A DNA stretch of 64,000 nucleotides, taken from Marinobacter sp. es.048. Lineage in GTDB: Bacteria; Pseudomonadota; Gammaproteobacteria; Pseudomonadales; Oleiphilaceae. Position numbers and translations under genes: made by a program. Under the pieces are notes generated by a model. It was not told where the DNA came from. It ran no database searches and worked only from the letters and a program-made list of their open reading frames with translations. Positions 28,614 through 38,164 of the stretch are shown piece after piece; position 1 is the stretch's first letter; each line of letters starts with the position of its first letter. The stretch spans positions 2,232,001 through 2,296,000 of the forward strand of contig NZ_FYFA01000001.1 in the NCBI RefSeq assembly GCF_900188435.1, in the 5' to 3' direction.

Positions 28614-29146
28614 TCAGCCGCCCGACGTCGTCTCAGTCGTGCGGTGCGCCGCACCTGCCAGTCTGAGCGAATTTTCCGGCGCCAGAGATACTGGATAATC
28701 AGATAGGCAAGGCAGGCCGAAACGGTTGCGACCACCAGGGACCCGAGGTAGAGGGGAATGCCGATATCCAGGAGCCGCTCGCTGATCCAGGACCAGGACA
28801 GTTCAAATTCAAAGCTGAGTACCGGACGGTCCAAGGCCCAGGCCCCGATCTTATAGTTGAAATAGAACATCGGCGGCATGGTCACAGGATTGCTGACCCA
28901 GACCAGAACCACTGAAAGCGGCAAATTGGCATTGAACCAGATGGCGAAGAAGGCTGCCGCAAGCATCTGGAAGGGCATGGGAATAAAGCAGAACCAGATA
29001 CCGACCAGAAATGCTCTGGCGACACTGTGACGGTTAATGTGCCAGAGGTTCGGTTCATGAAGAATATCGCCCAGAAAGCTCAGCGACTGCATCGCTTTCA
29101 CTCTCTCTGGTGAGGGCAGATAGCGTTTCATGAACTTCTTTGGCAT
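28601..29146 (-). CDS. DUF2062 membrane protein
   Basis: The 181-residue inner-membrane protein has two to three hydrophobic segments (~44-72, 74-105, 130-158) and the family motif HSVARAFLVGIWFCFIPMPFQM. A basic C-terminal tail follows. The function of DUF2062 proteins is unknown. I recall them beside lolCD/comEC genes in pseudomonads, as here. Start 29146 (MPKKFMKRYLPSP) fits the family, whose members start with a short basic stretch before RYLP. It is convergent with lolD and overlaps it by 13 nt. Confidence 0.85.
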   Translation of the reverse strand: MPKKFMKRYLPSPERVKAMQSLSFLGDILHEPNLWHINRHSVARAFLVGIWFCFIPMPFQMLAAAFFAIWFNANLPLSVVLVWVSNPVTMPPMFYFNYKIGAWALDRPVLSFEFELSWSWISERLLDIGIPLYLGSLVVATVSACLAYLIIQYLWRRKIRSDWQVRRTARLRRRRAADQTS

Positions 29147-29227
29147 TGGAAGTTCTGCCTTTAAACGGAGTTAGTATACCGGCTCATCGGATGTCGCCGG
29201 TCTTTGTGACAAACAGGAGGACAAGGA

Positions 29228-31660
29228 TTGTCCGGAAGTATCAAGCGCCCGGCATGCTCTTATGGCAAGTCCGGTTCGGCAGTAGTGGGCATTATCGCCT
29301 TCTCTTGTGGCGTTATCTTACTGTATTGGTTGTCGATACTGCCACCTCCCGAGTGGTTGATCGCCGCGATATTGCTGCTCACTCTTACTCTTTCCTGTTC
29401 TTTATCACCCGTTGCCTCCCGGTTAACAGTGTTCGCCCTTGGCCTTTTTGCCGGGCTGTTCTGGGCCTCTTGGCATGCTGGTGAACGGCTTTCGACGGTC
29501 CTTCCGGCCAGCCTTGAACGGGAGCGCCTCTCGGTCTCGGGATACCTGTGCGACATTCCTTCGCCGGGAAGCTTCAACAGTTTACGTTTCAGTCTCTGTA
29601 TCACCCAATGGCACAACCTTCCCATCGAAACCGGGCAGGAAGCAAGGATGCCGGACCTCCTGAAATTGTCCTGGTATGGTCACGGTAACGAACAACTTCC
29701 TGGCGCCCGTCTGCGGCTGGAGGTTGTTCTCAAGCGCCCCCATGGCAGCCTTAACCCTGCCGGTTTCCGCTATGAGGACTGGCTCTTTCGGACGGGTTAC
29801 CGGGCCACAGGAAGCGTCCGCAGTGTTCAGAGCGACCCTGCGGTGAGGTGTTTACTGCATTGCCAGTACCGTAGCCTGCATCTTTCGCTTAAAAACTGGA
29901 CCACGAAGCAGTTTGGCGATGCGAGGCACTTTCCTCTGGTTTCCTCGCTGTTAATTGGCCATCGCGGCCAAATGGAACAGAATCACTGGGATGTACTCAA
30001 GGCGACCGGCACCATTCACCTGGTGGCGATTTCGGGGCTGCATCTGGGGCTGGTCGCGTTGGGTGCCGGCTTTTTGTGCAGGCGACTGTTGCTGGCGCTG
30101 CCGGCCAGGAGTGTCAGTGATGGGGCCAGGCGTCGGATCGTCTTTACTGCGGTTCTGAGTTGCTGCCTGATTTATGCCCTGGCTGCCGGCTTTACCGTTC
30201 CGACACGTCGCGCCCTGGTTATGGTGGTTGCAGGTGGGTGGCTGGTGCTGATGAGTCGACAGGCCCCGGTTTGGCAGGCCTTCCTGGCTGCATTGGCGGC
30301 TGTTCTTGTACTGGATCCTTTTGCGCCCCTGGATCAGGGGTTCTGGCTTTCGTTCACTGCGGTCGCCATTTTGATCGCCGTGTTCTCGGCACGGCTTGCA
30401 GGAACGGGTTCAGTAACGGGACTCGTAGTGGCCCAGCTCGCGGTCTTCGGCGGTTTATGGCCAATTCTGGCAATATTCGGGCAGGGTCAGCCCCTGGTTG
30501 GTCTGCTGGCCAATCTGGCAGCGATTCCCTGGGTATCCCTTGTGGTGATGCCAATACTGGTCACGGGCGGGTTGATCACGGCTGTTGTTCCCGGCGCCGC
30601 CCAGCTATTTGTGCCTCTATTCGATCTGGCGCTGGGAGTGCTCTGGTACGTGCTGACATGGTTCTCGGAATGGCAGGCGCCAGACATGGCCGCCAGTGTT
30701 CCTGAGATTGTTGCCTGGGCGTTGCTGACTATTACGCTGGTATTCATTCCGTTTGCAAGGTTTCGTTTTGTTGCTGCCCTGTTGGCAGTGTCGTGGCTGA
30801 TGTACCCGGGGCCAACTTCGGTAGAAAATCCTGATCTGCGCGCGCCGGAAATACGGTTCTGGGATGTTGGTCAGGGCCTATCGGTTCTGGTCCGTCAAGG
30901 GCGTGAGGTATTGGTTTACGACACCGGCCCTGCCGTTCCGGGTGTATTCTCGGCTGTCGAATCGACACTCCTGCCCAATCTGGAAGCCGAGGGCATCAGG
31001 CGGATTGATACCCTGGTAGTCAGCCACGCAGACAGTGATCATGCCGGAGGTGTAGCCGAGCTGATCCGACAGATTGAAGTCGGGCGAGTCATCGCCGGCG
31101 AGCCGATCCCCCTCAGACATCAGGTTGCTGATCTGTCAGTTTCGGGCTGCAAGCGATCGTCCCAAAGGCTCGGCAGCCTGATTCTGGAATTCTGGCAGGG
31201 GGAGGGTGTGACAGATGGTAACGATGCGTCCTGTCTGGTACGGATTTATCACCCTGAATCAGGGACCGAATGGCTCCTGCCGGGAGATATTACCCAACCC
31301 ATTGAAGCCCAGTATCTGGCTTATCTTGCTGCTCGTGAGGATTTTCAGGAGCCGGTTACCCGAGTGCTTGTCGCACCCCACCATGGCAGCAAAACGTCAT
31401 CCTCCGAAGCCTGGGTCAGGGCGTTGAGGCCGGATCAGGTCATTTATACCGCCGGCTATCGCCACCGGTATGGCCATCCTCACCCGACGGTAACCGCCCG
31501 ATACGCCGGGGTCGGTGCAGTTCCGCTGAATACAGCCTGTTCCGGCAGCATAGTGATGACCATTGAAGATAACCAGTTGGCGTTAAAGGAAATGCGTCAT
31601 GGGGCATCATTCTGGATTGGCGGCCCGGGGCTTGCTCGTGACCAATGTAAAATACCGTGA
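29228..31660 (+). CDS. comEC: ComEC/Rec2 DNA-uptake channel protein
   Basis: This 810-residue protein has an N-terminal soluble OB-like domain, a multi-helix ComEC/Rec2 competence membrane domain in the middle, and a C-terminal metallo-beta-lactamase domain with HADSDHAGG near residue 600. It is the inner-membrane channel for single-stranded DNA in natural transformation. The TTG start at 29228 is supported by AGGAGG 7 nt upstream. Only this competence gene is in view, so transformability itself is not shown. The following gene, exbB, starts 72 nt on. Confidence 0.93.
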   Translation: MSGSIKRPACSYGKSGSAVVGIIAFSCGVILLYWLSILPPPEWLIAAILLLTLTLSCSLSPVASRLTVFALGLFAGLFWASWHAGERLSTVLPASLERERLSVSGYLCDIPSPGSFNSLRFSLCITQWHNLPIETGQEARMPDLLKLSWYGHGNEQLPGARLRLEVVLKRPHGSLNPAGFRYEDWLFRTGYRATGSVRSVQSDPAVRCLLHCQYRSLHLSLKNWTTKQFGDARHFPLVSSLLIGHRGQMEQNHWDVLKATGTIHLVAISGLHLGLVALGAGFLCRRLLLALPARSVSDGARRRIVFTAVLSCCLIYALAAGFTVPTRRALVMVVAGGWLVLMSRQAPVWQAFLAALAAVLVLDPFAPLDQGFWLSFTAVAILIAVFSARLAGTGSVTGLVVAQLAVFGGLWPILAIFGQGQPLVGLLANLAAIPWVSLVVMPILVTGGLITAVVPGAAQLFVPLFDLALGVLWYVLTWFSEWQAPDMAASVPEIVAWALLTITLVFIPFARFRFVAALLAVSWLMYPGPTSVENPDLRAPEIRFWDVGQGLSVLVRQGREVLVYDTGPAVPGVFSAVESTLLPNLEAEGIRRIDTLVVSHADSDHAGGVAELIRQIEVGRVIAGEPIPLRHQVADLSVSGCKRSSQRLGSLILEFWQGEGVTDGNDASCLVRIYHPESGTEWLLPGDITQPIEAQYLAYLAAREDFQEPVTRVLVAPHHGSKTSSSEAWVRALRPDQVIYTAGYRHRYGHPHPTVTARYAGVGAVPLNTACSGSIVMTIEDNQLALKEMRHGASFWIGGPGLARDQCKIP

Positions 31661-31732
31661 CGTTGCAGGTGTGGCCTCCACCGGTAGCTATGCTAAAGTA
31701 GCGCGGCTTGCAAACAATCAGGGAGACCAAGC

Positions 31733-32359
31733 GTGTTCGAGCTGTTGAAAGCCGGTGGCATTCTCATGGTGCCAATTGTTGCCTGTTCCATTCTGGCGCT
31801 GGCCATCATTCTGGAGCGTATCTGGACCCTTCGTGCCTCCAGGGTAGCGCCTCCCCAGACCATTAACGAGTTATGGCGCTGGATCAAGAAGAAAGAACTC
31901 AATGGCCGGAAGCTGAAAGCCCTGCAGGGGTCATCACCCCTGGGCCGGATTCTGGCTGGTGGCCTGCTTAACGCCAAGCATGGCCGCGAAATCATGAAAG
32001 AGAGCATCGAGCACGAGGCGAGCCAGGTTATCCACGACCTGGAGCGATTCCTGAACCCGCTGGGTACCGTTGCGACCATTACCCCTCTGTTGGGGCTGCT
32101 GGGCACCGTTATTGGCATGATCAAGGTGTTTGCGGAGATTCAGTTGGCAGGGGTTGGCAACGCGGGCAATCTGGCTGGCGGCATCTCCGAAGCCCTGATC
32201 ACTACCGCCGCTGGTTTGAGCGTGGCTATCCCGGCGTTGATTTGCCACCGCTACTTTATCCGCAGGGTGGACGAGCTGGTCGTGGGCATGGAGCAGGAAG
32301 CCATCAAGCTGGTTGAGGTAGTACACGGAGACCGCGAAATCGACGTGGAAGGAGCCTGA
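31733..32359 (+). CDS. exbB: ExbB/TolQ family proton-channel protein
   Basis: The 208-residue MotA/TolQ/ExbB-family protein has three membrane helices (~10-30, ~95-125, ~145-170). With ExbD it would form a pmf-driven energiser for an outer-membrane system. It starts at GTG 31733. A separate tolQ-tolR pair lies in this window, and no tonB is adjacent here. In Pseudomonas an exbB-exbD pair also precedes lpxK, so this is a conserved position with no settled role. Confidence 0.88.
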   Translation: MFELLKAGGILMVPIVACSILALAIILERIWTLRASRVAPPQTINELWRWIKKKELNGRKLKALQGSSPLGRILAGGLLNAKHGREIMKESIEHEASQVIHDLERFLNPLGTVATITPLLGLLGTVIGMIKVFAEIQLAGVGNAGNLAGGISEALITTAAGLSVAIPALICHRYFIRRVDELVVGMEQEAIKLVEVVHGDREIDVEGA

Positions 32360-32364
32360 ACGCC

Positions 32365-32790
32365 GTGAAGTTCAAGCGCCAGAGAAGCCAGGAAGTCGGG
32401 GTTGACCTGACACCACTGATCGACGTGGTGTTCCTGCTGCTGATTTTCTTTATGGTTTCCACAACCTTTACCCGGGAAAGCCATCTGCAAGTCGAGCTTC
32501 CCGAGGCCAGTGGTGAGCCCGCGCCAGCATCGGAAGTACAGCAAATTGACGTGGTGATCAATGCCGAGGGGCAGTACACCCTGAATGACCGGACATTGGT
32601 CAATAACCGGCGCGAGACGCTTGAACGGGGTGTACGCGAGCTTGCTGAAGGCAATAACTCACTCCCGTTTATCATCACCGCTGACGCCCGCACCCCCCAC
32701 GAATTTGTGGTTCGTGCCATGGACGTTGCCGGACGTCTGGGATTCGCCAAGCTCAGCATTACCACTGAGCGGGAGGCTGAGAACCAGTGA
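32365..32790 (+). CDS. exbD: ExbD/TolR family biopolymer transport protein
   Basis: The 141-residue protein has one N-terminal TM helix (~17-37) containing the proton-carrying Asp20 (DLTPLIDVVFLLLIFFMV) and a periplasmic domain. It pairs with the upstream ExbB, starts at GTG 32365, 5 nt after exbB, and ends in a 4-nt overlap with msbA (GTGA). Confidence 0.9.
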   Translation: MKFKRQRSQEVGVDLTPLIDVVFLLLIFFMVSTTFTRESHLQVELPEASGEPAPASEVQQIDVVINAEGQYTLNDRTLVNNRRETLERGVRELAEGNNSLPFIITADARTPHEFVVRAMDVAGRLGFAKLSITTEREAENQ

Positions 32791-34565
32791 AGGTAACCGA
32801 GCCTTTAGCTGATACTCCGACCGGGCTACCCGCGGGCAGTTGGGAAACTTACAAGCGCCTGCTCGCGTATGTAAAGCCCTTTCTGTTGGCCTTTTCCTTG
32901 GCTGTTCTTGGCAACATTATCTATGCCGCCGCATCGACGGGTATGGCGGCGGCCATGGAATATGTCATCGCCGCCATCGAGAATCCCACGGAGCAGAACC
33001 GCCTGATGCTTACCCTGGTCATCGTTGGGGTGTTTGCATTCCGTGGGCTCGGCACGTTCCTGAGCCAGTATTTCATCAGTTATGTCGGTCGCCAGGTCAT
33101 CAATGCGTTACGCAATGATGTATTTGACCGACTGATGACATTGCCCTCCCGTTATTTCGATGACAATGCGGCGGGACGCCTGGTCTCGAAGCTCACCTTC
33201 AACGTTGAGCAGGTGGCGGAGGCGACGACCAATGCCGTGACTATTACGCTCCGTGAAGGCCTGACCATTGTCGGCCTCCTGGGTTACATGTTCTATACCA
33301 ACTGGAAACTCACGCTGATTTTCCTGGCGGTGGGGCCGCTGATTGCAGCGGTCGTGAGCTATGCCAGCAAACGCTTCCGTAAGATCAGTCAGCGGATCCA
33401 GGGCTCCATGGGCGATATAACCCATGTGGCATCGGAATCGATTACCGGCTACCGCGTTGTTCGCACCTTTGGTGGTGAGGATTATGAACGCGATCGTTTT
33501 CAAGAGGTTAATAATAAAAACCTCAAGCAAAGTCTGAAGATGGCATCCACTCAGGCCATCAGTGTTCCGGTGATTCAGGTGCTGGTGGCCATCGCTATTG
33601 CCGGATTGGTCTGGATGATGCTCGCGCCGGAAATTCGTGGCGAAATGACCACCGGGCAGCTCGTTGCCTTTATTACGGCCGCGACCACCATGGCCAAGCC
33701 GATCCGTCAGGTAACTTCGGTCCATGCCAAGATCCAGAAGGGCGTCGCAGCGGCCTACGATGTTTTCGAAACCATTGATGAATCCCCGGAGCAGGATCCG
33801 GGTACCTACTCTCCGGATCGGGTTGCAGGCGACATCGAGTTTGATGAGGTGGCTTTCCGGTACCGGGACCAGCTTGACAATGTCCTGGAAGGTATCTCCT
33901 TCCGTATTCCTGCCGGTCAGAGTGTGGCACTTGTCGGTCGTTCAGGGAGCGGAAAGTCCACCCTGGTGAGTCTCATTCCAAGATTCTATGAATACACCGG
34001 TGGTGATATCCGTATCGATGGGCATTCTCTGAAGGAGTTCTCCCTCAAAGGGCTTCGGTCCCAGATTGCACTGGTGAACCAGAATGTGGTGCTTTTCAAC
34101 GACAGCATCGCCGCCAACATCGCTTACGGGGCTCTCCGGAACTGTACTCGCGAAGAAATTCGTGAGGCCGCCGCCAAGGCTCACGCGCTCGAATTTATTG
34201 ACCGGATGCCCGAGGGCCTGGACACCATGATCGGCGATAACGGCGTAATGCTCTCGGGTGGGCAGCGACAGAGGCTTGCGATCGCCCGGGCACTGCTCAA
34301 GAATGCCCCGATTCTGATCCTTGATGAGGCCACGTCGGCGCTTGATACCGAATCTGAACGCCACATTCAGGAAGCGCTGGAAACGGTCATGCAGGGGCGC
34401 ACCACACTGGTCATCGCGCATCGGCTTTCCACCATCGAGAAAGCCGACAGGATTCTGGTGATGGATAATGGACGAATTGCAGAGTCCGGGCGCCATGACG
34501 AACTTCTTGCTGCTGGCGGCGCTTACGCTCAGCTGCACCAGATGCAGTTCAGCGAGCAGCCATGA
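32787..34565 (+). CDS. msbA: Lipid A export ATP-binding/permease protein MsbA
   Basis: The 592-residue half-size ABC exporter flips lipid A-core across the inner membrane. It has six membrane helices in the first ~320 residues and an ATPase domain with Walker A GRSGSGKSTLVSLI near residue 383, signature LSGGQRQRLAIAR near 489, Walker B ILILDEATSALD and His loop VIAHRLST. It starts at GTG 32787, overlapping exbD by 4 nt, and its stop overlaps the lpxK ATG by 4 nt. In P. aeruginosa msbA is elsewhere, so this placement is like E. coli msbA-lpxK. Confidence 0.96.
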   Translation: MKVTEPLADTPTGLPAGSWETYKRLLAYVKPFLLAFSLAVLGNIIYAAASTGMAAAMEYVIAAIENPTEQNRLMLTLVIVGVFAFRGLGTFLSQYFISYVGRQVINALRNDVFDRLMTLPSRYFDDNAAGRLVSKLTFNVEQVAEATTNAVTITLREGLTIVGLLGYMFYTNWKLTLIFLAVGPLIAAVVSYASKRFRKISQRIQGSMGDITHVASESITGYRVVRTFGGEDYERDRFQEVNNKNLKQSLKMASTQAISVPVIQVLVAIAIAGLVWMMLAPEIRGEMTTGQLVAFITAATTMAKPIRQVTSVHAKIQKGVAAAYDVFETIDESPEQDPGTYSPDRVAGDIEFDEVAFRYRDQLDNVLEGISFRIPAGQSVALVGRSGSGKSTLVSLIPRFYEYTGGDIRIDGHSLKEFSLKGLRSQIALVNQNVVLFNDSIAANIAYGALRNCTREEIREAAAKAHALEFIDRMPEGLDTMIGDNGVMLSGGQRQRLAIARALLKNAPILILDEATSALDTESERHIQEALETVMQGRTTLVIAHRLSTIEKADRILVMDNGRIAESGRHDELLAAGGAYAQLHQMQFSEQP

Positions 34566-35608
34566 GCGCGGTGCAATCCGCCATGAGTTCGCTCGTTGAA
34601 CGGCTTTGGTATGGCAGTAAACGGCCCCTGGGCTTTCTGGCACCGCTGTCGTGGTTGTATCGAAGCATTTCAGAAGCCCGCCGCCGTGCTGCCTGGGACG
34701 CACGGGATGCCTCGCTTCCTGTTCCGGTCATTGTCGTTGGCAATATCACTGCCGGTGGAACCGGAAAGTCACCGCTCACCGCTTGGCTGGTCTCTGAACT
34801 GGCATCTGCTGGCTGGCGGCCGGTCATCCTGAGCAGGGGCTATGGCGGTAATGCCGGCCAATACCCGCTGGAAGTCGCGGCGGACACTAGCCCCGCCACA
34901 GCCGGTGACGAACCGGTCATGCTTGCGCTCAGCACTGGTTGCCCCGTTGTAGTTGATCCACGGCGCCGCCGCGCCGCCGATTATGCTCTCGATAAGAATC
35001 TCGGTGATGTATTGATCTGCGACGATGGTCTCCAGCATTACAAACTACCCAGGGATCTTGAGCTATCGGTATTTGATGGGCAGCGGGGCATCGGCAACGG
35101 CGCCCTGATTCCGGTCGGTCCCCTGCGAGAGCCGGTTTCGCGGCTCGCTTCCGTTGATTTTGTTATCGTGAATGACAAGGAACTTTCGCAGCAGGCTCTG
35201 GAAAGTTTTGCCGGCGTCGACCACCCGGCCATCTATTCCATGGTTCTTGAGCCCGCGACTCTGATCCACCTGAAATCGGGGGCTTCCAGGGCTGTCGGAG
35301 AACTGAAAGGAAAAACGGTAAAGGCCATAGCGGGAATCGGCAATCCGGCCCGGTTTTTCGATACGCTCAGGGCCCTTGGCGCTTCGGTCACCGAGACCGC
35401 CTTTCCGGATCATCATCGGTTCCGTCCGGAGGATCTGACAACCGACACTGATGAGTGGATTGTCATGACGGCAAAGGATGCGGTGAAATGCCGGGGGTTC
35501 GCGCCCGAGAATGCATGGAGCCTGGTGGTTGAGGCCAGGTTGCCGGAGCAGTTTCGGCATGCGTTTCTGGCGCGCGTTCACCAGTGTTCCGAGCCTATAA
35601 CTTCGTGA
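34562..35608 (+). CDS. lpxK: Tetraacyldisaccharide 4'-kinase
   Basis: The 348-residue inner-membrane kinase phosphorylates the 4' position of the lipid A disaccharide. The P-loop GNITAGGTGKSPLTAWL is near residue 60. The N-terminal short hydrophobic segment and RGYGGNA motif are typical. Its ATG overlaps the msbA stop (ATGA), so expression is coupled. It is followed by ycaR and kdsB, the usual lpxK-ycaR-kdsB group. Confidence 0.96.
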   Translation: MSAVQSAMSSLVERLWYGSKRPLGFLAPLSWLYRSISEARRRAAWDARDASLPVPVIVVGNITAGGTGKSPLTAWLVSELASAGWRPVILSRGYGGNAGQYPLEVAADTSPATAGDEPVMLALSTGCPVVVDPRRRRAADYALDKNLGDVLICDDGLQHYKLPRDLELSVFDGQRGIGNGALIPVGPLREPVSRLASVDFVIVNDKELSQQALESFAGVDHPAIYSMVLEPATLIHLKSGASRAVGELKGKTVKAIAGIGNPARFFDTLRALGASVTETAFPDHHRFRPEDLTTDTDEWIVMTAKDAVKCRGFAPENAWSLVVEARLPEQFRHAFLARVHQCSEPITS

Positions 35609-35627
35609 TACCAAGTGAGTAAGCAAC

Positions 35628-35816
35628 ATGGATAAGAAACTGTTGGCGATGCTGGCCTGTCCGGTCTGCAAGGGTGACCTGAAGCTAAACGAGGACAGAA
35701 CGGAGTTGGTGTGTTATCAGGATGCCATGGCATTCCCGATCCGCGAGGGAATACCGGTTATGTTGGCCACCGAGGCCCGGACTCTCTCTACCGACGAGCG
35801 TCTGCACAAGCGCTGA
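35628..35816 (+). CDS. ycaR: Trm112-family small protein (YcaR type)
   Basis: The 62-residue protein ([20 protein letters not shown]) has one CPVC zinc-type motif at residues 11-14. Trm112-family proteins are small zinc-binding partners of methyltransferases in eukaryotes and archaea; the bacterial role is unknown. The position between lpxK and kdsB is invariant in many gammaproteobacteria, and that context is the main evidence. Confidence 0.9.
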   Translation: MDKKLLAMLACPVCKGDLKLNEDRTELVCYQDAMAFPIREGIPVMLATEARTLSTDERLHKR

Positions 35817-35843
35817 ACCCAAGTCCATCAGGGTATTTACGTC

Positions 35844-36638
35844 ATGTCTTTTACCGTTGTTATTCCGGCACGCTATGCGTCCAGTCGCCTTCCAGGCAAG
35901 CCTTTGGCAGACATTGCAGGAAAGCCCATGATCCAGCACGTCTGTGATCGTGCCTCGGAAAGTCGGGCAGACAGGGTAGTTGTCGCCACGGACGACGATC
36001 GGATCCGGACCGCTTGCGAGGGCTTTGGTGCCGAGGTGGTCATGACATCACCGAATCACGCAAGTGGAACGGACCGCCTCGAGGAGGTGGCACGGGTGCT
36101 GGGTTTCGAGGCTGACCACCGGGTGGTCAACGTGCAGGGTGACGAGCCCCTGATCCCGCCGGAACTGATCAATCAGGTGGCCGACAATCTGGATCTGTAT
36201 CGGGAAGCTGCCATTGCCACCCTGTGCGAACGTATTCATGACCCGGAGCAGGTCTTCAACCCCAACGTGGTCAAGGTGGTTTTTGATCACCAGGGGATGG
36301 CGCATTATTTCAGTCGGGCACCGATTCCATGGGCCAGGGACCAGTGGCAGGAGGATACGCCGCTCACGGGCTTCGACATCTCCTTGCCACACAATATTGG
36401 GTACTTCCGGCATATCGGCATCTACGGTTACCGCACCTCAGTGCTTGGACAGTTTGTCAACTGGGCGCCTGCTCCCACCGAGGTTGCCGAATCTCTGGAA
36501 CAGTTGCGGGCGCTCTATAATGGTGCTCGTATCCACGTGGATGTGGCAGCCATCAACCCGCCGGGCGGCGTTGATACCGACGCGGATTTGCAACGGGTCC
36601 GAGGCTGGCTGGAGAAGAGGAATAGCGACAATGGCTGA
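35844..36638 (+). CDS. kdsB: 3-deoxy-manno-octulosonate cytidylyltransferase
   Basis: The 264-residue enzyme makes CMP-Kdo for LPS inner core. The nucleotide-binding [24 protein letters not shown] (residues 6-29) and QGDEPLIPP are family marks. The length is typical. It starts 27 nt after ycaR, and its stop overlaps the downstream phosphatase gene by 8 nt. Confidence 0.97.
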   Translation: MSFTVVIPARYASSRLPGKPLADIAGKPMIQHVCDRASESRADRVVVATDDDRIRTACEGFGAEVVMTSPNHASGTDRLEEVARVLGFEADHRVVNVQGDEPLIPPELINQVADNLDLYREAAIATLCERIHDPEQVFNPNVVKVVFDHQGMAHYFSRAPIPWARDQWQEDTPLTGFDISLPHNIGYFRHIGIYGYRTSVLGQFVNWAPAPTEVAESLEQLRALYNGARIHVDVAAINPPGGVDTDADLQRVRGWLEKRNSDNG

Positions 36639-37110
36639 ACCGGTAAAAGTTCTTTTCGTGTGTCTGGGTAACATCTGTCGATCGCCCAGTGCTGAAGGTG
36701 TGTTTCGCTCTCTGGTAGAGCAGGAGGGCCTGGCAGAGCAGGTCCACATCGATTCCTGTGGCACCGGAGACTGGCACATTGGCAAGACTCCCGACGGCCG
36801 CTCCCAGGAGGCTGCCCGTCGCCGGGGCATCGATATCAGTGGATTGCGGGCTCGACAGTTCAGCCCGGAGGATCTGGACATCTTTGACTATGTGCTGGTG
36901 ATGGATCGCCAGAACCTGGCGGACATCAAGGATGTATGGCATCAGAATGGGGGCACCCGGCCGGCCTTGTTTCTGGAGTTCGGTCAGTCGGCCCGTCAGG
37001 AGGTGCCAGATCCCTATTACGGTGGTGACGACGGTTTCGAAAACGTGCTTGACCTGATTCAAGAAGCCGGCGAGGGCCTGCTGGCGGACATTCGGGGGCG
37101 TCTGGCTTGA
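36631..37110 (+). CDS. Low-molecular-weight protein tyrosine phosphatase
   Basis: The 159-residue phosphatase has CLGNICRSP (CX5R) at residues 11-19, so Cys11 is the nucleophile. The general acid Asp lies in [14 protein letters not shown]. Start ATG 36631 ([14 protein letters not shown]) overlaps the kdsB stop by 8 nt. LMW-PTPs often act on tyrosine kinases of polysaccharide export, but here the gene is in the LPS/cell-wall run and the substrate is unknown. The frame is open further upstream inside kdsB; that part is not coding. Confidence 0.92.
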   Translation: MAEPVKVLFVCLGNICRSPSAEGVFRSLVEQEGLAEQVHIDSCGTGDWHIGKTPDGRSQEAARRRGIDISGLRARQFSPEDLDIFDYVLVMDRQNLADIKDVWHQNGGTRPALFLEFGQSARQEVPDPYYGGDDGFENVLDLIQEAGEGLLADIRGRLA

Positions 37111-38141
37111 GTCAGGAGCCGGAAATTCGGGAAAACATCGAGCTGGAAGCGCTGAACACTCTGCACGTGCCGGCCAGGGCCCGTTTTTTTGTCGAAGTTC
37201 ACAGCCCGGATGAGTTGGTTCGGTCTCTGGAATGGGCGTCGTCGGAGGGTCAGGAGGTACTGATTCTTGGTGGCGGGAGTAATCTGGTGTTCGCCGGTGA
37301 CTTTGAGGGGCTGGTGGTCCGTCTGGTTATTCGTGGGCGCCGTTGGGAGCACATCGATGATCACAGGGCGACCCTGGTGCTTGGTGCGGGTGAAAACTGG
37401 CATGAGGCGGTTCTGTATGCGGCCCGGGCCGGTTATCGCGGTATCGAGAATCTGGCGCTGATTCCGGGAACAGCCGGTGCGGCGCCGGTGCAGAATATTG
37501 GTGCCTACGGTGTCGAACTCGGCGATTGCCTGGAATCGGTCACGGCACTGGATCGGAATACGGGCGAGCTGGTTGTTCTCACCAACGCCGAGTGCCGGTT
37601 TGCCTACCGCGACAGCCTGTTCAAGCAGACGCCGGGCCGCTATGTGATAACCGAAATCCGTTTGGGCCTGTCCCGTTCACGTCCGCTGGTGCTCGGATAC
37701 CGGGATCTCCAGGATTACCTCAGTGATATTGCGGAAACCGCTCTTGACCCGCTGCAGGTAGCGGAGGCCGTGATGGCCATTCGCCGACGGAAGTTGCCGG
37801 ACCCGGATATCATTCCGAACGCCGGGAGTTTCTTCAAGAACCCGTTCGTTGACGGTGAGACTTTTGAGGCACTCGAAAAGCGACACCCCGATATCGTGGC
37901 CTATCCTCAGGAACAGGGCGTCAAACTGGCCGCGGCCTGGCTGATCGATCAAAGTGGCTGGAAAGGGTTCCGGAATGCCCGGGTGGGCGTTCATAACCGG
38001 CAGGCACTGGTTCTGATCAACCACTCGGGCGGAACCGGCGCCGACATACTCAAGCTTGCAGAGACGATTGGCCAATCGGTGGCAGAGCGATTCGGGGTAA
38101 CTCTGGAAATGGAACCGGGTATCGTGGGTAGCCAGAGGTAA
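37107..38141 (+). CDS. murB: UDP-N-acetylenolpyruvoylglucosamine reductase (type I)
   Basis: The 344-residue FAD enzyme reduces UDP-GlcNAc-enolpyruvate to UDP-MurNAc. GGGSNLVFAGDFEGLVV and the catalytic Ser in YRDSLFK are seen, as is the C-terminal LEMEPGIVG. The extra loop regions mark it as type I, as in E. coli. It starts at TTG 37107 inside a 4-nt overlap with the phosphatase stop (TTGA), preceded by a GGGGG stretch. It ends the envelope run. Confidence 0.95.
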   Translation: MSQEPEIRENIELEALNTLHVPARARFFVEVHSPDELVRSLEWASSEGQEVLILGGGSNLVFAGDFEGLVVRLVIRGRRWEHIDDHRATLVLGAGENWHEAVLYAARAGYRGIENLALIPGTAGAAPVQNIGAYGVELGDCLESVTALDRNTGELVVLTNAECRFAYRDSLFKQTPGRYVITEIRLGLSRSRPLVLGYRDLQDYLSDIAETALDPLQVAEAVMAIRRRKLPDPDIIPNAGSFFKNPFVDGETFEALEKRHPDIVAYPQEQGVKLAAAWLIDQSGWKGFRNARVGVHNRQALVLINHSGGTGADILKLAETIGQSVAERFGVTLEMEPGIVGSQR

Positions 38142-38158
38142 GCCCGCCCGAGGCGGGC
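38142..38158. terminator. Hairpin between convergent murB and proS
   Basis: GCCCGCC-CGA-GGCGGGC is a strong 7-bp GC stem immediately past the murB stop. No clear T run follows on either strand, so it is a weak terminator candidate. Confidence 0.5.
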
Positions 38159-38164
38159 ACGGAT

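Noticed and set aside
36214..36630. Upstream extension of the phosphatase gene inside kdsB
   Set aside because: The open frame continues, but the sequence does not look like phosphatase. The ATG 36631 with CLGNICRSP nearby is the natural start.
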